Shown one piece after another: positions 47,095 through 58,775 of a stretch of 64,000 nucleotides of DNA. Location of the stretch: positions 562,487-626,486 of the forward strand of contig JANPWX010000055.1 of NCBI GenBank assembly GCA_024734555.1. The letters run 5' to 3'. The stretch is from Trochalopteron elliotii (Eukaryota > Chordata > Aves > Passeriformes > Leiothrichidae). Every line of letters begins with the position of its first letter. Position 1 is the first letter of the stretch. The notes below the pieces were generated by a model. It had not been told where the DNA came from, ran no database searches, and was given only the letters and a program-made list of their open reading frames with translations. Made by a program: the position numbers and the translations under genes.

Positions 47095-47235
47095 TTGTTT
47101 TCTAGAAATGTTTCAGCTGCCGTGTTCTGTGTGTACATAATTTATAGGGCGGCTCCTAATCTTTGAAGCCATAGCTTATGGTTACTGATTGCACAAATCA
47201 TCCAGGATGCAGCTATAATCAAATTCTGGACATTT
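47095..47235. promoter_or_regulatory. Candidate conserved non-coding element
   Basis: The block has CAGCTGCCGTGTTCTG, CATAATTTATAGGGCGGCTCC, TATGGTTACTGATTGCACAAATCATCC and TATAATCAAATTC as consecutive sub-blocks. GGGCGG is an Sp/KLF-type core next to a Hox/Cdx-like TTTATAG, and TGATTGCACAAATCA is an imperfect palindrome. No repeat or open frame is present. This is motif-based inference. Confidence 0.35.
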
Positions 47236-48792
47236 TTGTCATGGTAGAAGAGAAATGATGGCACTGGAAGTGGGATGCTCAGCAGTGGGGCACTGACCTA
47301 TTGTACCCGAGCTAAGAAGTAGCTCAATTTGCCTGCAGATTACAAAATATTGCCTCCTGTACACAGCCTGATGAAGGTCAAAATACTCAGTGAGCAAGTT
47401 GATCCCACATGTCAAACAATACTCGGGGCTAATGGTTGTTGTGGCTTCCAGTGTCCTTTCCATGGCAAAGCTGGACTATTTTTGGGCTGGCACCCATTGC
47501 CCACTGTCCCAGCTGACCCTGAGGTGTCTTGGCCCTTCCTGAGGACAGGCAGACAGCTTTCCACCCTCCTGGCAGTGTGCCAGGAGGCTTCTCTACTGCC
47601 TGTGGTTGGTCTCCATGCTCTTAAGAGTAATTTCCAGCTTAACTGATTCTAAATTCCCTGTGCTGCCTCGTGCTGCTCTCCCTGCTCAGGAATGCAGAAC
47701 AGCAATTTCCCAGGGGCCCCAGGAACTTTCCTCCAGTGCAATGTGCCTGGATTCACCTTGCTACCCACTCTGGGCATCTGTGACAACCTTCTTCAGCCAG
47801 TGCAAGGGAGATACCTGCACATTTCCACAGGTTTGTCCAGCTGTTCTGAGCCACACACCAGGATGTGCATTTGGGATGCTGTACTGGGCTCACACTGTCC
47901 TGTGGGGAGCATCTTCTAGCACAGTAACAGAACTGGTTTGTGTGCAGAAGTATCAGCTCTCCCAGCTTCTTCCTGGGTGAGAGTTCAGAGGTCACTTCAT
48001 GTTGGTAGGATTTGGGGCTGCTGCTTTTCTGCTTTGCCTTTAAAGGGCACGCCACTGTACAGTTATTTTAGGAACTCCTTTTCTGTGTGTATGTACATAA
48101 GATAGAAATTCCAACCTGGTACAATCAAGCTAGAGTCAAAATTTTAGCACCATTTATCTTCTTTGCACTCTTTAACTACTGCCACTATTGATTATAAATG
48201 ATTTTTCCATTACTTAAATGGCTAATACAGACACACTTATCTGACAAACTAATGGCAAGTGGCTGAATTTTAAGATTTAATGGATGTTAGACCACTTTTG
48301 TCCCTATTTTTTTTTTCCTCTCATAGGGACACCATCCTGTTTGGCTTAAAGAATCAGTATTATAGGTAGCCAGATTTATAAGACATTTGAAATTCCTTTA
48401 GCTCAGTGATCAAGATATGAATGAAAATTTTGGTTTTTCCAAAGTCTATATTCTGTTGGGTGATGTGATCATGGCTTCAAAACACTTTTCTCTCTGATTT
48501 CAGATGATTCTATGACTGGGAGGTGCAAGACCTTCTTGCCAAGAAAGAAGCATTGAACAAAGTTCAAGAGAATTACTTCTTCCTGGAAAGTGCAGTCAGG
48601 TCACCCAGAGATGTGCCTGGAGGAGGAACAGGTGGGAGAGTTAAATTAATAAATCAATCTCTGTTGAACTGAATCCTGCTTTGCTATACATCACTTTAAA
48701 ATTTATATTTAGATGGTCATAGCTCAGATTTTTTCAGTTTGAGAGCAGACAAAGAAAGGTATGTGCCACCACCCTTCACAATTAGTCTGTTG

Positions 48793-48857
48793 CCCAAGGA
48801 AAAATGTCAGGCAGTCACTGGAGTCCTGAACCCAAGGAAAATATCAGGCAGTCCCTG
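48793..48857. repeat. Two-copy tandem duplication, period 38
   Basis: CCCAAGGAAAAATGTCAGGC at 48793 recurs as CCCAAGGAAAATATCAGGCA at 48831, and both continue into CAGTCACTG or CAGTCCCTG. The two units match over about 27 bases with one indel and a few substitutions, so the duplication is not recent. Confidence 0.85.
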
Positions 48858-51800
48858 TAAGAGTATGACAGAGCAGTTTTTATATTGCTGCCATGTGGTG
48901 CTAGATACAATTTTGCCTCCTGAGTTCCTACCAGTTCTTCCTTTCTGAACTGCTGCCTTCTCACTCCATCCATCCTCCCAGAGCAGAGCATGGTGCTCAC
49001 ACACTCTCCATGTTTTTTTTGGAAGTACTCCTGAGCCCGTGTGGTCAGAGCTGGCATGAGATCCCCAGTTTTGTCAGGTTTTCCACTTGCCCAAGGCCAG
49101 TAAGTTTAATTCCTATACTGTGTGTGCACTTACTCTCTGCTGTTCTCTGTTGCCCTTCCCTTCCCCTTGGTGGACCTGTTTTAATATCTGTGCCCTTTGG
49201 GGGAAGAAGATTGGTAAATCCCAGAAAGGTCCCAGTCAGCTCCCTCAGCTTCTTTCTTGTGTTCTTCTGAGCCAACTTCCAGTGCCCTGCATGCTGAATT
49301 TCCATAGAACCTTAGTTTAGGAAGCACAGAGTCTCTCCCCAGGCAAAGCAGCCTATGCAGACTTGCCAACCCAACCTCACCCCATGTGTCTCTGAGCTGA
49401 ACTCGAGGAGCCCTTTACTTCTCCAAGTAAACCCTGAGAGTGAGAACCACCACCTGGAACTTCTGAGATATCACCCTTATTTGTTTCCTGCACATACAAC
49501 ATTAAAAAAAACTGCTTCCTTCTCTTTGAGCAAAGCAAGAAGCCACAATCACCTGGTGGAGAAGGGCTGTGCCTGGAAAAGGCAGAGGAAGAACAATTGT
49601 GTGAGGAACTGCTGAAATGACCATGCTTATTTTCACTCTTCTTTCTCTACCCACTTAGCAAGAAGTGCATGCTCAGGTTTCACTGAGCACTCAGTGTCTG
49701 CACTATGCTGCACGTTCCTGGAGCAGCCATGAATTTCAGTGGCACAGTTCTCCTCTTGCTACTCCCTGCAGTTCAAACCTACATGTGCCAGAGATCTGCA
49801 AACTAAAGTGAGAGGAAGAGGGCTCACTAACCAGCTGTAGTGCCAGAGCTCACAAAATTAAAGGAAGGAAAACATAAGGGCTGCACATACATCAGTAAAC
49901 AGAGGCACATCTGATCTCTTTTTGATTAGAAAAGATTGCAAATGCAATACCTGCTTTAGTGATCTGATCTCCCTGTGACAAGGCGTGTGCTTTGCACTGA
50001 TAAACTGGGTTGGTTTAATGGCTTGATGAAACCTGCTGACCATTCATTTGTTCACAGGCATGTATCTATATAGGTACCAGTATGTGTACATGTATACAAT
50101 CATAAAATAGATAATATGATGTAATGTAGCATAGCATGATAACATAACATAAATTTAATTTAGGTGTTATATAAAGCAAGCCATATACCTTCTGCTTTTC
50201 CTCCTACTGGAGCCATTTGCTAGTTGATAAGTTAAGGAGCTCCCCTTTTTCATCAACACAGGGTCATCTTTTACCTTACTGATTGGAAAGAGCAGAGATT
50301 TATGTGGAAAACAAATCTGCATGGTTTTTGGTTGTGATGTGTCATTGCCAGGCTACCTCTGTCCTTACCTGCCTCCTCTAATGCAGGGAGGTTGTGGTTC
50401 ACTCCACTGTTTATTTCAAATATGTAGTGCAGGCATTGAGCTTTTAACTCCAAAAGGTGGCAGGATAGGGTGGACATTTAAACACCCTCTTTTTCTGTTT
50501 GTCTTGCAACAAATCTACCTGTGTTTAAGACTTTCATGATGTATTTTAATGCCCAGTGACATCCATTGCACAAGCAGGGGTTTTGTCAGGTATTAGAATC
50601 AGATTGCCACTTTCTGTGAATATTTTCTATGTGAATATTTTCTCTGGGCTCAGCCTCTCTGTATAAACCCACCAGTCATTTCACTAAGTTACTGAAAGCT
50701 CTCTGCACTTGTAGCACCGTAGGTGGAAGCAGGAGCTAATTAAGTTAATTTTTATTTTTTTCAGTATACAGCAGGCACTCAGCACTGCCTGCCCACAGAG
50801 GCACAGGCACAGAGTTGCAGGTGGGGTCCATAAAATAAACAGCCTGGTTGAGTGTGTCTGCCCAGATGAAAGCCAGATGTTTGGGAAGGAAACTCCTTTT
50901 CTGCCAAGGTTGTGTATGGTCAGCCCCAGCTGTGTGGCCAAATAGTGTTCTCAGGAATATGTACAAGGATAAACCCAAACACACTTTTTCTTCCTTGGAA
51001 GTTTTCAACAGGTGCCACCAGGATCTCAGTTTTCTGGTTGGGAAGTGTCCTGCACGTGTCAGTATTGGGTGAACTGTGGCACTTTTTCTGCTCTCCTGTT
51101 TCATAGTGAGGATCCAGGGAAGCCCTGAGAGTGCTGGATGCTCTGTGTCTGCAGGGAGTGCCTCTGTATTTACAGGCACATTGTGTGTGATCTCACACAC
51201 TTTTTAAAGAAGTGCATCAGTAAAAACTCTTGGCTCTGAGAGGTAAATAAAGTCTTCACCTTCTCCGTGGCTTAACGAGGCTCATGAACACAAGAACAGC
51301 TCTTGCTCAGGTAGGATACTGTCCTCACAGGACATGCAGCTCCCGCTCTTTTAGGCTCTTGGAAGAGCTCCCACATCCTGTCCCAAGAGGTGAAGCTGAA
51401 GGACTCCACCAAGCTTCATCTCCCCCTTTACCTGAACCTCTCTTGCTGTCCTGACTCTGCAGCAGTGTCACAATAAGGAATTCTGCAAGCTCCCCTGAAT
51501 GACATAAAATGAACCACATAATTATATAACTTTAACGCAAGGACAAATACTTTTTTTAATAACTTTGTATGGAGAACTCAGCAATTCCTGTAAGATCATG
51601 GTTGAAGATGATGGCAAACCCTTTCGCCCTGTGCTGGCAAATTATCAGGAACCTTTCGAACCACTGCCTGGTCATCCTTCTAAGGGAGAAATCCACACAG
51701 CTGGCACCTGGAAACATGTGTAGATTAAAGAGTGCAGACAAATACAAATCCCTCTGTGCTCCCAGCAGGGTGAATATAAACCAACTCTGCTCCATACCTG

Positions 51801-52370
51801 TGTTAGAATGAGTGTGGTGTATTTAGGACACGGTGCCATGCTGACTTGGCAAGGTGGTTTCCAGGTGGGAAGTGGTTTATGTGCCCCTGGCCCAGGGAGC
51901 AGGCACCCCATCCTCAATTCCACTCAGCTCCTCTCCTGGTGATGTGCAGGAGAGGATCAGACTTACAGATTCCAGCCAAAAACCACCAGCACCCATCAGT
52001 TTAGGCAGCCTAGAGGAACACAAAGATCTTGTCACACAGATCTTGTCACCTGCTCAGGTGGCAGGATGTGACAGCCCAGCCTGCAGGCACATGAGATGGT
52101 ACTGGGATTTTGTTCAGAGCTGGAGATAGGTTTATCAGCTCCCTCTCCATGCAGTATTGCCCAGCTGGAGCTGTGTCCATGTTAAAATGAGGAACAGGTT
52201 GTGATATCATTCTCCAAGTCTACACTGATGTGACTTTTTCCCATATAAGATCCTGTTTTCACTCATTTATTTAGTACAAGAAGAAACCAGTGTATGCTCT
52301 GATCTTGTTTTCAAGATATTTTCTGGACAAATTACTGAAGGGTCATTTTTTCATCCAGCACAGAGTTGAC

Positions 52371-52450
52371 ATAGAATCATAGAGATCCTTCCAGCAGCCT
52401 TCAGAGTTACTGGTCCAGATTCCTTCACTCCAAGGTCCACAGCAGATGGA
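52371..52450 (-). mobile_element. Possible decayed CR1 3' end
   Basis: ATAGAATCATAGAGATCCTT begins this stretch, matching a CR1 terminal repeat in minus orientation. It is followed by a loosely similar GTCCAGATTCCTTCACTCCAAGG region. The internal CR1 motifs present in the clearer copies (GGGCAGGGACACCTTCC) are missing, so this is either a very short or strongly decayed copy, or a chance match to the terminal repeat. Confidence 0.35.
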
Positions 52451-53352
52451 TCAACGTATCCTTCAGACATGTCCTTCATGGGTTTATCTCATCCTGCCTC
52501 TGTCACAGAAACCACAGAGATTTCCACTCTGCCATGGTTATGAACAGAGTGTGCAATTCTGATACTTTGGCATTTGATTCACACAGTGATAAAAATGGAA
52601 ATATTGCCATTTTGGGAGAAACAAAGAAAAATTGGATATTTTTATTACTAGCCACAAGTCCTTGTGCATATACACCTATTTTTCTAACCTTAATAACTTT
52701 GACATACATGAACCAGTTTCTTCCATTCCAGGTTGTCGTGGGATAGTGTCCTCAGGGATGCAGCCCTAGATATTTTCTGAAAATTGACAGTCAGACATGC
52801 GAGATACTTTCAGTGCTCCTCTTAAAGGAAAGGCTGATTTGTCCTTCCCTCATTTCCTCCTTCCCATTTATTAGCTATCAGGGAACCAACATGATGCCAG
52901 GGCAGGGGGGTGGGAAAGCAGAATGAAAGGAAAAAAAGTCATTAGAAAACAGGCTTCATTAATTCAGCTGCTCGGGGAGCAATGTGTTTGGAAAGGTCAG
53001 GATGTTTCATTTGACCTAAACAAAATGCTTCACCATTCTTCAGTTCAAATGTTTCATTCCTGCCTGTTGAACCAAATCAAAACACTGAGCTTTGGTAGAG
53101 GGATGTAATGAAGGGCTGGGCAGGGAGCAGCTGCAGCTTATTCCAGCAGCACTCTTCTGCCACAGAGTTGGGATAGGTTGACACCCCTTTTCCAAAAGTG
53201 CAGTGCTGATCATCTCCAAAGTATTGATGAATTAATGTGGATTTCACCCCAGGTATTAGAAATCAAAGAAAGACCCAATTTGCCTGGAAGGAGTGTGTGT
53301 CCTCCTGCCCTGAACAGCTGTTAAAGGGAAAAAGAAGTTGTGAAAATGTTTT
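52451..53352. other. Unique non-coding sequence
   Basis: No gene is seen. Small open frames of 60-70 codons on both strands have no recognisable features. The sequence lies between a doubtful and a definite CR1 remnant. Confidence 0.6.
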
Positions 53353-53475
53353 AATCATAGAATGGTCAGGGTTGGAAGGGACTTTAAAGATCAATCAGTT
53401 CCAAACCCATGCCATGGGTAAGGACATCTTCCATTAGATCTGGTTATTCTAGCACAAGCCTCAAGTCCTTCCCTC
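53353..53475 (-). mobile_element. CR1 LINE 3' fragment (short)
   Basis: AATCATAGAATGGTCAGGGTTGGAAGGGACTTTAAAGATC and CCAAACCCATGCCATGGGTAAGGACATCTTCCA follow one another as sub-blocks, which is the reverse complement of the CR1 3' terminus. The copy fades after about 120 bases, so it is strongly 5'-truncated or decayed. A 66-codon frame starting at 53237 runs into it and is not a gene. Confidence 0.9.
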
Positions 53476-56400
53476 CTGTTCCCAAATGCGTGTTGGTGAA
53501 CACTGAAGCATGGTAGACAGTGGGATTTGTTGACAGACCCTTTGTCCCCTCCACACCATTGCCTCAGAGCTAGTCCAACTCCCTAAGAGGAAAACTGTAA
53601 TTGAAGTCATTGCCCTGATCTGGATATGATGTGTTTGAATTCAGAGCTTCCTCTCCCTCAGGAGAACTTTCTAAGGCAGTTTAATGACTGATGAAGACGG
53701 GATTTCCCAGAGTTCAGAGTGGCACAGGAGAGGGGACATTGCCCAGGAGATGCTTTCCTGGAGGCTTCTCCTGCAGCATTTTTTCCTGCTATTTGTGGAG
53801 CACTATCACAGTTTAGACAGCAGTTTCTAAAGGAGTCATTTGATCCCGAGGAATTTCAGCAGTGTCAGTAGCCCTCCTAGAGGCTCCCCTAAAGCCCCTT
53901 TTGAAGATGCCAGATCCTAGCAACAGCAAAAGCAACAATTGGTCTGAGCTGGGGAGCAGACTGGCTTGTTGACACTTCAATGAAAAGCAGCTCCAACACA
54001 GTCTGTTCACCCTGCAGCTGCCAGCTCCCAGTGTTTGATCTAGCAAAGGCTCCAGCCCAGAAAAACAAAGCCCAGCCTTTCTAGTTCCTGGCTCAGGGAG
54101 CTCTCTGCCCTTTGTGTTTTTTCCCTGCTACCAAAAGACCAAGAGTAATTATTTATTGTTTCCTAGTTTGGTTCATCCTCAACTAGGGTTGCACTCCATT
54201 AAGCTGTACTCCAGCTGTAGCTTTATTTTCAGACTGCTTGTGCTGTAATGTTTCACCTCCTTATTGCCCCTGTGTTAATGCACTTTTGTGTCCCTGTCTC
54301 CTGTTTAACCCAGGCAGGTGGAACAGCACCACTGTCCCAGAGGTGCTTCCCGGAATGTTTCAGGGGAATGGATCACAAATGTTGCTGGAAGAGTGTCTGG
54401 TGCAGGGCCATCACCACAAAGTGAAGAAATGCACAACGAGAAGGAATAGCAGGGTTTCTAACACCCTGGTTCTTGTGATTAAAAAACTCATATGGAGAAA
54501 AGTAACACTGTCAACAACACTCCCAGGGAGCTGGTGAGGCTGATCTGTATTGCAGGGATGCTGCCTGACCCAGACACTCATCCAAGTGAAGCCAATTTGT
54601 GCTCCAGTCATTTCAGTGCTAAGATGAGCTGAGGGATGCATTTTCCCCCCAGAATTTACCCTGCCCCACCACATCTGGTTAGAGATAGAATGCCTGGGGG
54701 GTGAATCTCATGCAATACTCAACACAAAATACTGAAGGAAGTCTCAAATGTAAAGTCTGAGAAACTGGCACTGGAAAGGGTTTAGGTTGTTGGGAAGATG
54801 TGGATGGGGAGATGAGCTAAGTTTGTGTGGTAAAAGACAAATTCACTGGGCATGTTCCCTCCCTCTGGTTCTTCCAGCCCTGTCCAGGATGGGGGGCTCT
54901 TCTTGAACATTTATATTTGAGAAGGGCATCAAAAAGGAGATTAGAAGATGTTACTACTTCAATTTTGTAATTGAAAGGAAGCCTTGGTATATTTGATGTT
55001 CATTCACAGCTGATGCTATGCTGACTAACAGCATTGAAGTTGCAGGGTGACAATTATACTGCTGATGGCATAATTTATTGATTTTGTTGTTACCCAAGGT
55101 ATTTCCAATGAGGTCATAAATCTACGTGTCAGTAAGAAATACTCAGTTTGCCAGCTGTGCTGTATTTTATAGCCACAGATTTTAATGCTTTGAGAGGAGT
55201 GTTTGTTAAGCATCACTTTGCAATTAGAGTCAAAGAGGAAATTAAAGGTTGCATTTTTTGTTACCAAAAAAATTGTTTCTCAAAATTTGTCTTTCTGTTA
55301 ATATTACATAACTCTATGTCTTTGCCTTTTGCTTGCTCATCAGCTCAGCCCAGAGATGGTATTGACATGCCAAACTGGACAATGCCAGAACTGCCTCAGC
55401 CTTTTGTTTGCTGACTGAACATTGCCCAGAGCCTGGGATGCATGGAGAATCCTGGAAGGAATCTGCTTTGGAGGATTACCAAAAGTGTGCATCCAGGTAC
55501 AGGCATGTTTGGGTCTTTGCTTCAGGTTATTTTTGTAGGAAGAGAAGGTGTTTGCTGCCATGTCTTGTTTACATGAGCTGTGAAACACAAGCAAACAAAC
55601 TTGATAAGGGATTGAGTCATTATCCAGGAGAATATTGGAGAACATCAAAGGCTTTGAAATATAAATATCTCACTTACTGCTTCAGGGACAACTTCCCCCA
55701 CACTGGACTTCACTCTTGGAAAGGATAAATCACCTGCTTTCACCATGTCCCTTCCAGTGGCTGTTAATACAAATTCAGAGATATCTCCTTGCAAAGGTAG
55801 TCCTTAAAAGGAGCAGAAACACAGGCTTCATGACTGATTTGGCCTTGTCTTCAACTGATCCCACCTAGTTTTAAATCTAAGAACAGAACAGGTATTGCAG
55901 AGAATTCAGAGAGTCCCACCATTGCGGGCTGTGAAATATTTGAGGCAGTAACAGGCAGACAAAGGAATGAACTGGGCTCTAGATGGTTTACACCCACCTA
56001 GAAATCCCATTTAAAAATCAAGAATTGTGTCCTGGAGAAGTTAGTTGTCCCAAAAAGGTATTTGCCATCTTTAATTTAATGCCACACGTACTAAGGGTGG
56101 GAGAGAGCTAGAAAAACAGATCCTCAGCTGGTTTCAATTATCCTGGATCTGTCTCCTCCAGAGAAAGTACAACAGTTGACAACTCCAGTTTTAAGGTTTA
56201 TCCCATGTGGACACTGCCTGCTGCAGACTTTTCTACTGCACTGGTCATTAGATACATTTTTCCTTTTACAGGAATATTTTATTGGTGATAGTTCAGCTGC
56301 ACAAGGGCTTTGCCTTTCTGAGGTTTCTCATCTGTTTTTGAGATTTCCCACCCACCTGCTACACCCATACTGTGATCCCTGTGATTATCTATTGAAGGCA

Positions 56401-58530
56401 TGCATTTAGCTCTTTTATCCCTCCACGCATATTAACCCCTGGATCCCTTGCTCTTCATAATTCCTTGCTAATTGTCAGTAATTTTCTGGTGATAAAATGT
56501 CCTGAAATGAACTCAGTACATTTTATTTTGGTCTCATGTCAGCCTAAATCCAGAGTTTCTATCAGTGTAGGAGTTAAACCAAAACCAAGTGCCAAGGATG
56601 AGTTCTTATGATCGGTGCCTCAGGACAAGATGTGAGGGGTGTGTGAACTCTGTGTTGCCTGGATTAGAAGTGGGAGAATTCTATTTATCTGCCTCTACTC
56701 CTAGGAGGAGTTTTCTCAAAGTGAAGGCTGGTCACACCAGGCACTGGTGAACATCAGAATCAGTATTCCCAATTTTCCCTCTCCATAGCTGCACAAAGGG
56801 AATCTTCCACTTGGTGCTCACTGCTCTGCAAGGACAGTGCCATAAAGCCCTAATAGCCTTTTTTTCGTTCTGTCAAATTGCAAATGCATCATTGGTTTCC
56901 TCCTCTCCTTCTTTCAGCATTATTGCTCTCCATACTTTTCCCTCCGGTGAATGCCATTTCTCCCCTGATAAATTAGTGCACCATTTTCCAAGAGCTGCAT
57001 CTCACTTATTTCCTGCCCATATTTCTAAGCTTTCTAGGGCTCTTTGTATCTAGGGCTCTTGCTCTCATTTATGTTTCTCTACCCTCTCCTCTCAACTTAA
57101 TGTTATCTACATATTTTATTAACCAGCTGTTTTGTTCCCCCTCACACATCACAAGTAGAGATGCTCCATGAAATGAGAGCTACCCCTTGTCTCTATAGGA
57201 AACATATGAGACACAACCCCCTTGTCTATTATTATTCCATGTTTGCAGTCCTTCAGACAGGTCCTGTGACAGTATTTATGTCTGAGCCAATGGGAAAAAA
57301 TATTTTGAGAGGCACTTTATCAAATGCTTTCCTGACTCCCAGCTCTTTGATGCCTGCTGCTCTCCCTGCTCTCATTCATCTTGTAATTCTGTCGACTTTA
57401 TATGCATTTTTCTCATGGACTCAGTCTTTGTAAACCCGTGGTGCTCCTTGCATATGTTTCTGTAAAGAGATCTGTGTAATTCTCAGGATATTATGGGGAG
57501 AGCCATGAAAAGATCCCTTTGAAGGCCAGCATGAAAGCTCCAGTTGTGTTCTGAGCTCCAAAGCAGTTTCTAAATAATGAGATACACTACAGTGTCCGAC
57601 TGGGCTTGGGGAGAATAACTCCAGATAAACACCCAGAGATAAAAGGGATCACCTTCCCCTTCGTGTATTTCCTTGTATTGTGTGAACTCTTCTCCAGTGG
57701 GGATTGGATCACATCTTGTCTCATACAGAAAGCAAAAGGAGTCATTAGCTCTGCTAATTGTTGCAGATAAAGAGTAAAAGGCGATGACAGTTTGCTTTGT
57801 GTGTGGTTAAGCTTGTTAAAGGCATAAATCAAACAATTATTTAAATTCTCACTTGTTCATTACTGTTATGATATCTCACAATCGCAGCGCTTTCTTCTTT
57901 TCACTCCGCTCAGTTTGAATTTCAACTCTACCTTCTTTTGTTATACCCTTTAAATAAATACAGTTATAGTGTAGTACACAATACACAAGGTTTCAATTTG
58001 GTGTTGCATTATCCAACGTGCTTGGGGTGTCTCAGTGTGAACACTTAATTTAGTAACACTTCTAGAGAGTACTGATGACTGCTACGGCTAAAGCTCATTT
58101 GCCATGAAGCCACAATACAAATATACACAAACTTACTAGAAATACGTGGGTTTGGCCAACTAGGACATTTTGGGTTTATTGTTTATAATTGAGTTTCATT
58201 TACATCCAGTTGCTTCTGAGAATATATGAACATGCTTAAAGCACCTTGAAGGTTATGTGTTTAGTTAGATTGTTGACCAGTGTCATCCTAAGACACGGAT
58301 GGGAGTTGAGCCATCAAGCTTTTCAGCAGCATCAGGATTCACTGGTTTAGGATTTTCAGCTCTCAGCTGTGTGCAATGAGGTGATAGCATTGCCACATGT
58401 GTCCTGGCACACTGGCACTGATGCTTAGAGACACTCATAGTGTCTACAGAGAGTAAATGTCACCCCAAACTTTCCTCTGACTTCCACACCTGAACAGTGG
58501 TAAATCTGCTGTGGTTTTGAGATGTCTGTT
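53476..58530. other. Unique non-coding sequence
   Basis: No gene is supported; open frames reach 106 codons at most (55408-55728) and carry no known domain. The block at 57840-58150 is AT-rich with retained CpGs and is listed separately. No further interspersed repeat was recognised. Confidence 0.6.
57840..58150. promoter_or_regulatory. Candidate conserved non-coding element with retained CpGs
   Basis: CTCACAATCGCAGCGCTTTC and TCACTCCGCTCAGTTTG near 57875-57920 keep four CpGs, and CATTATCCAACGTGC near 58007 and GCTACGGCTAAAGC near 58081 add more. The flanks are AT-rich, with AACACTTAATTTAG and AATAAATACAG cores. There is no repeat signature and no significant open frame. Its function is inferred. 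Confidence 0.35.
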
Positions 58531-58775
58531 TTCACAGACTTGGAAGGGACTTCTGGAGACTATTGAGTCTAACCCCCTACCAAGGCAGGGTCACCTAGAG
58601 TATGTGACACGGAAGCAAGTCCAGGTGGGGTTGGAATGTGACCAGAGAGAGACTCCACAATCTTCCTGGGCAGCACTTCTTTCAGTGCTCTGCTACCCTC
58701 AATGTAAGGAAATTCTTCCTCATGCTGAAGTGAAACTTGTCATGGTTTGGTTTACGGCCATTGCTGAGAGCACTG
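58531..58775 (-). mobile_element. CR1 LINE 3' fragment of a different subfamily
   Basis: TTCACAGACTTGGAAGGGAC, CTATTGAGTCTAACCCCCTACC, AAGGCAGGGTCACCTAGAG, TCCAGGTGGGGTTGGAATGT and CTTCCTCATGCTGAAGTGAAAC follow in order. This matches the reverse complement of the CR1 subfamily whose 3' end carries GGTCACCTAGAGCAGG and CCAGGCGGGTTTTGAATG motifs, unlike the subfamily at 34.2, 42.8 and 62.9 kb. The (AATCATAG)n terminus is lost or eroded. The 134-codon frame at 58511-58915 is mostly CR1 sequence, not a gene. Confidence 0.9.

Larger units (their letters stand above)
43055..52370. other. Unique non-coding sequence
   Basis: No gene is supported. The longest frames (151 codons at 50745-51200 minus, 124 codons at 47606-47980 plus) show no family signature and have overlapping rivals. 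Notable parts are motif-dense blocks at 44930-45150, 46585-46700 and 47095-47235, an AT/GT microsatellite at 45876-45908, tandem duplications near 48.79, 50.62 and 52.02 kb, and a possible very old repeat relic at 44025-44140. Confidence 0.6.

Noticed and set aside
48500..48520. CR1 terminal-like GATGATTCTATGAC
   Set aside because: Only the terminal word is present, with no CR1 sequence beside it.
50745..51200. 151-codon minus-strand open frame
   Set aside because: No recognisable features; overlapping opposite-strand frames and no exon signals.
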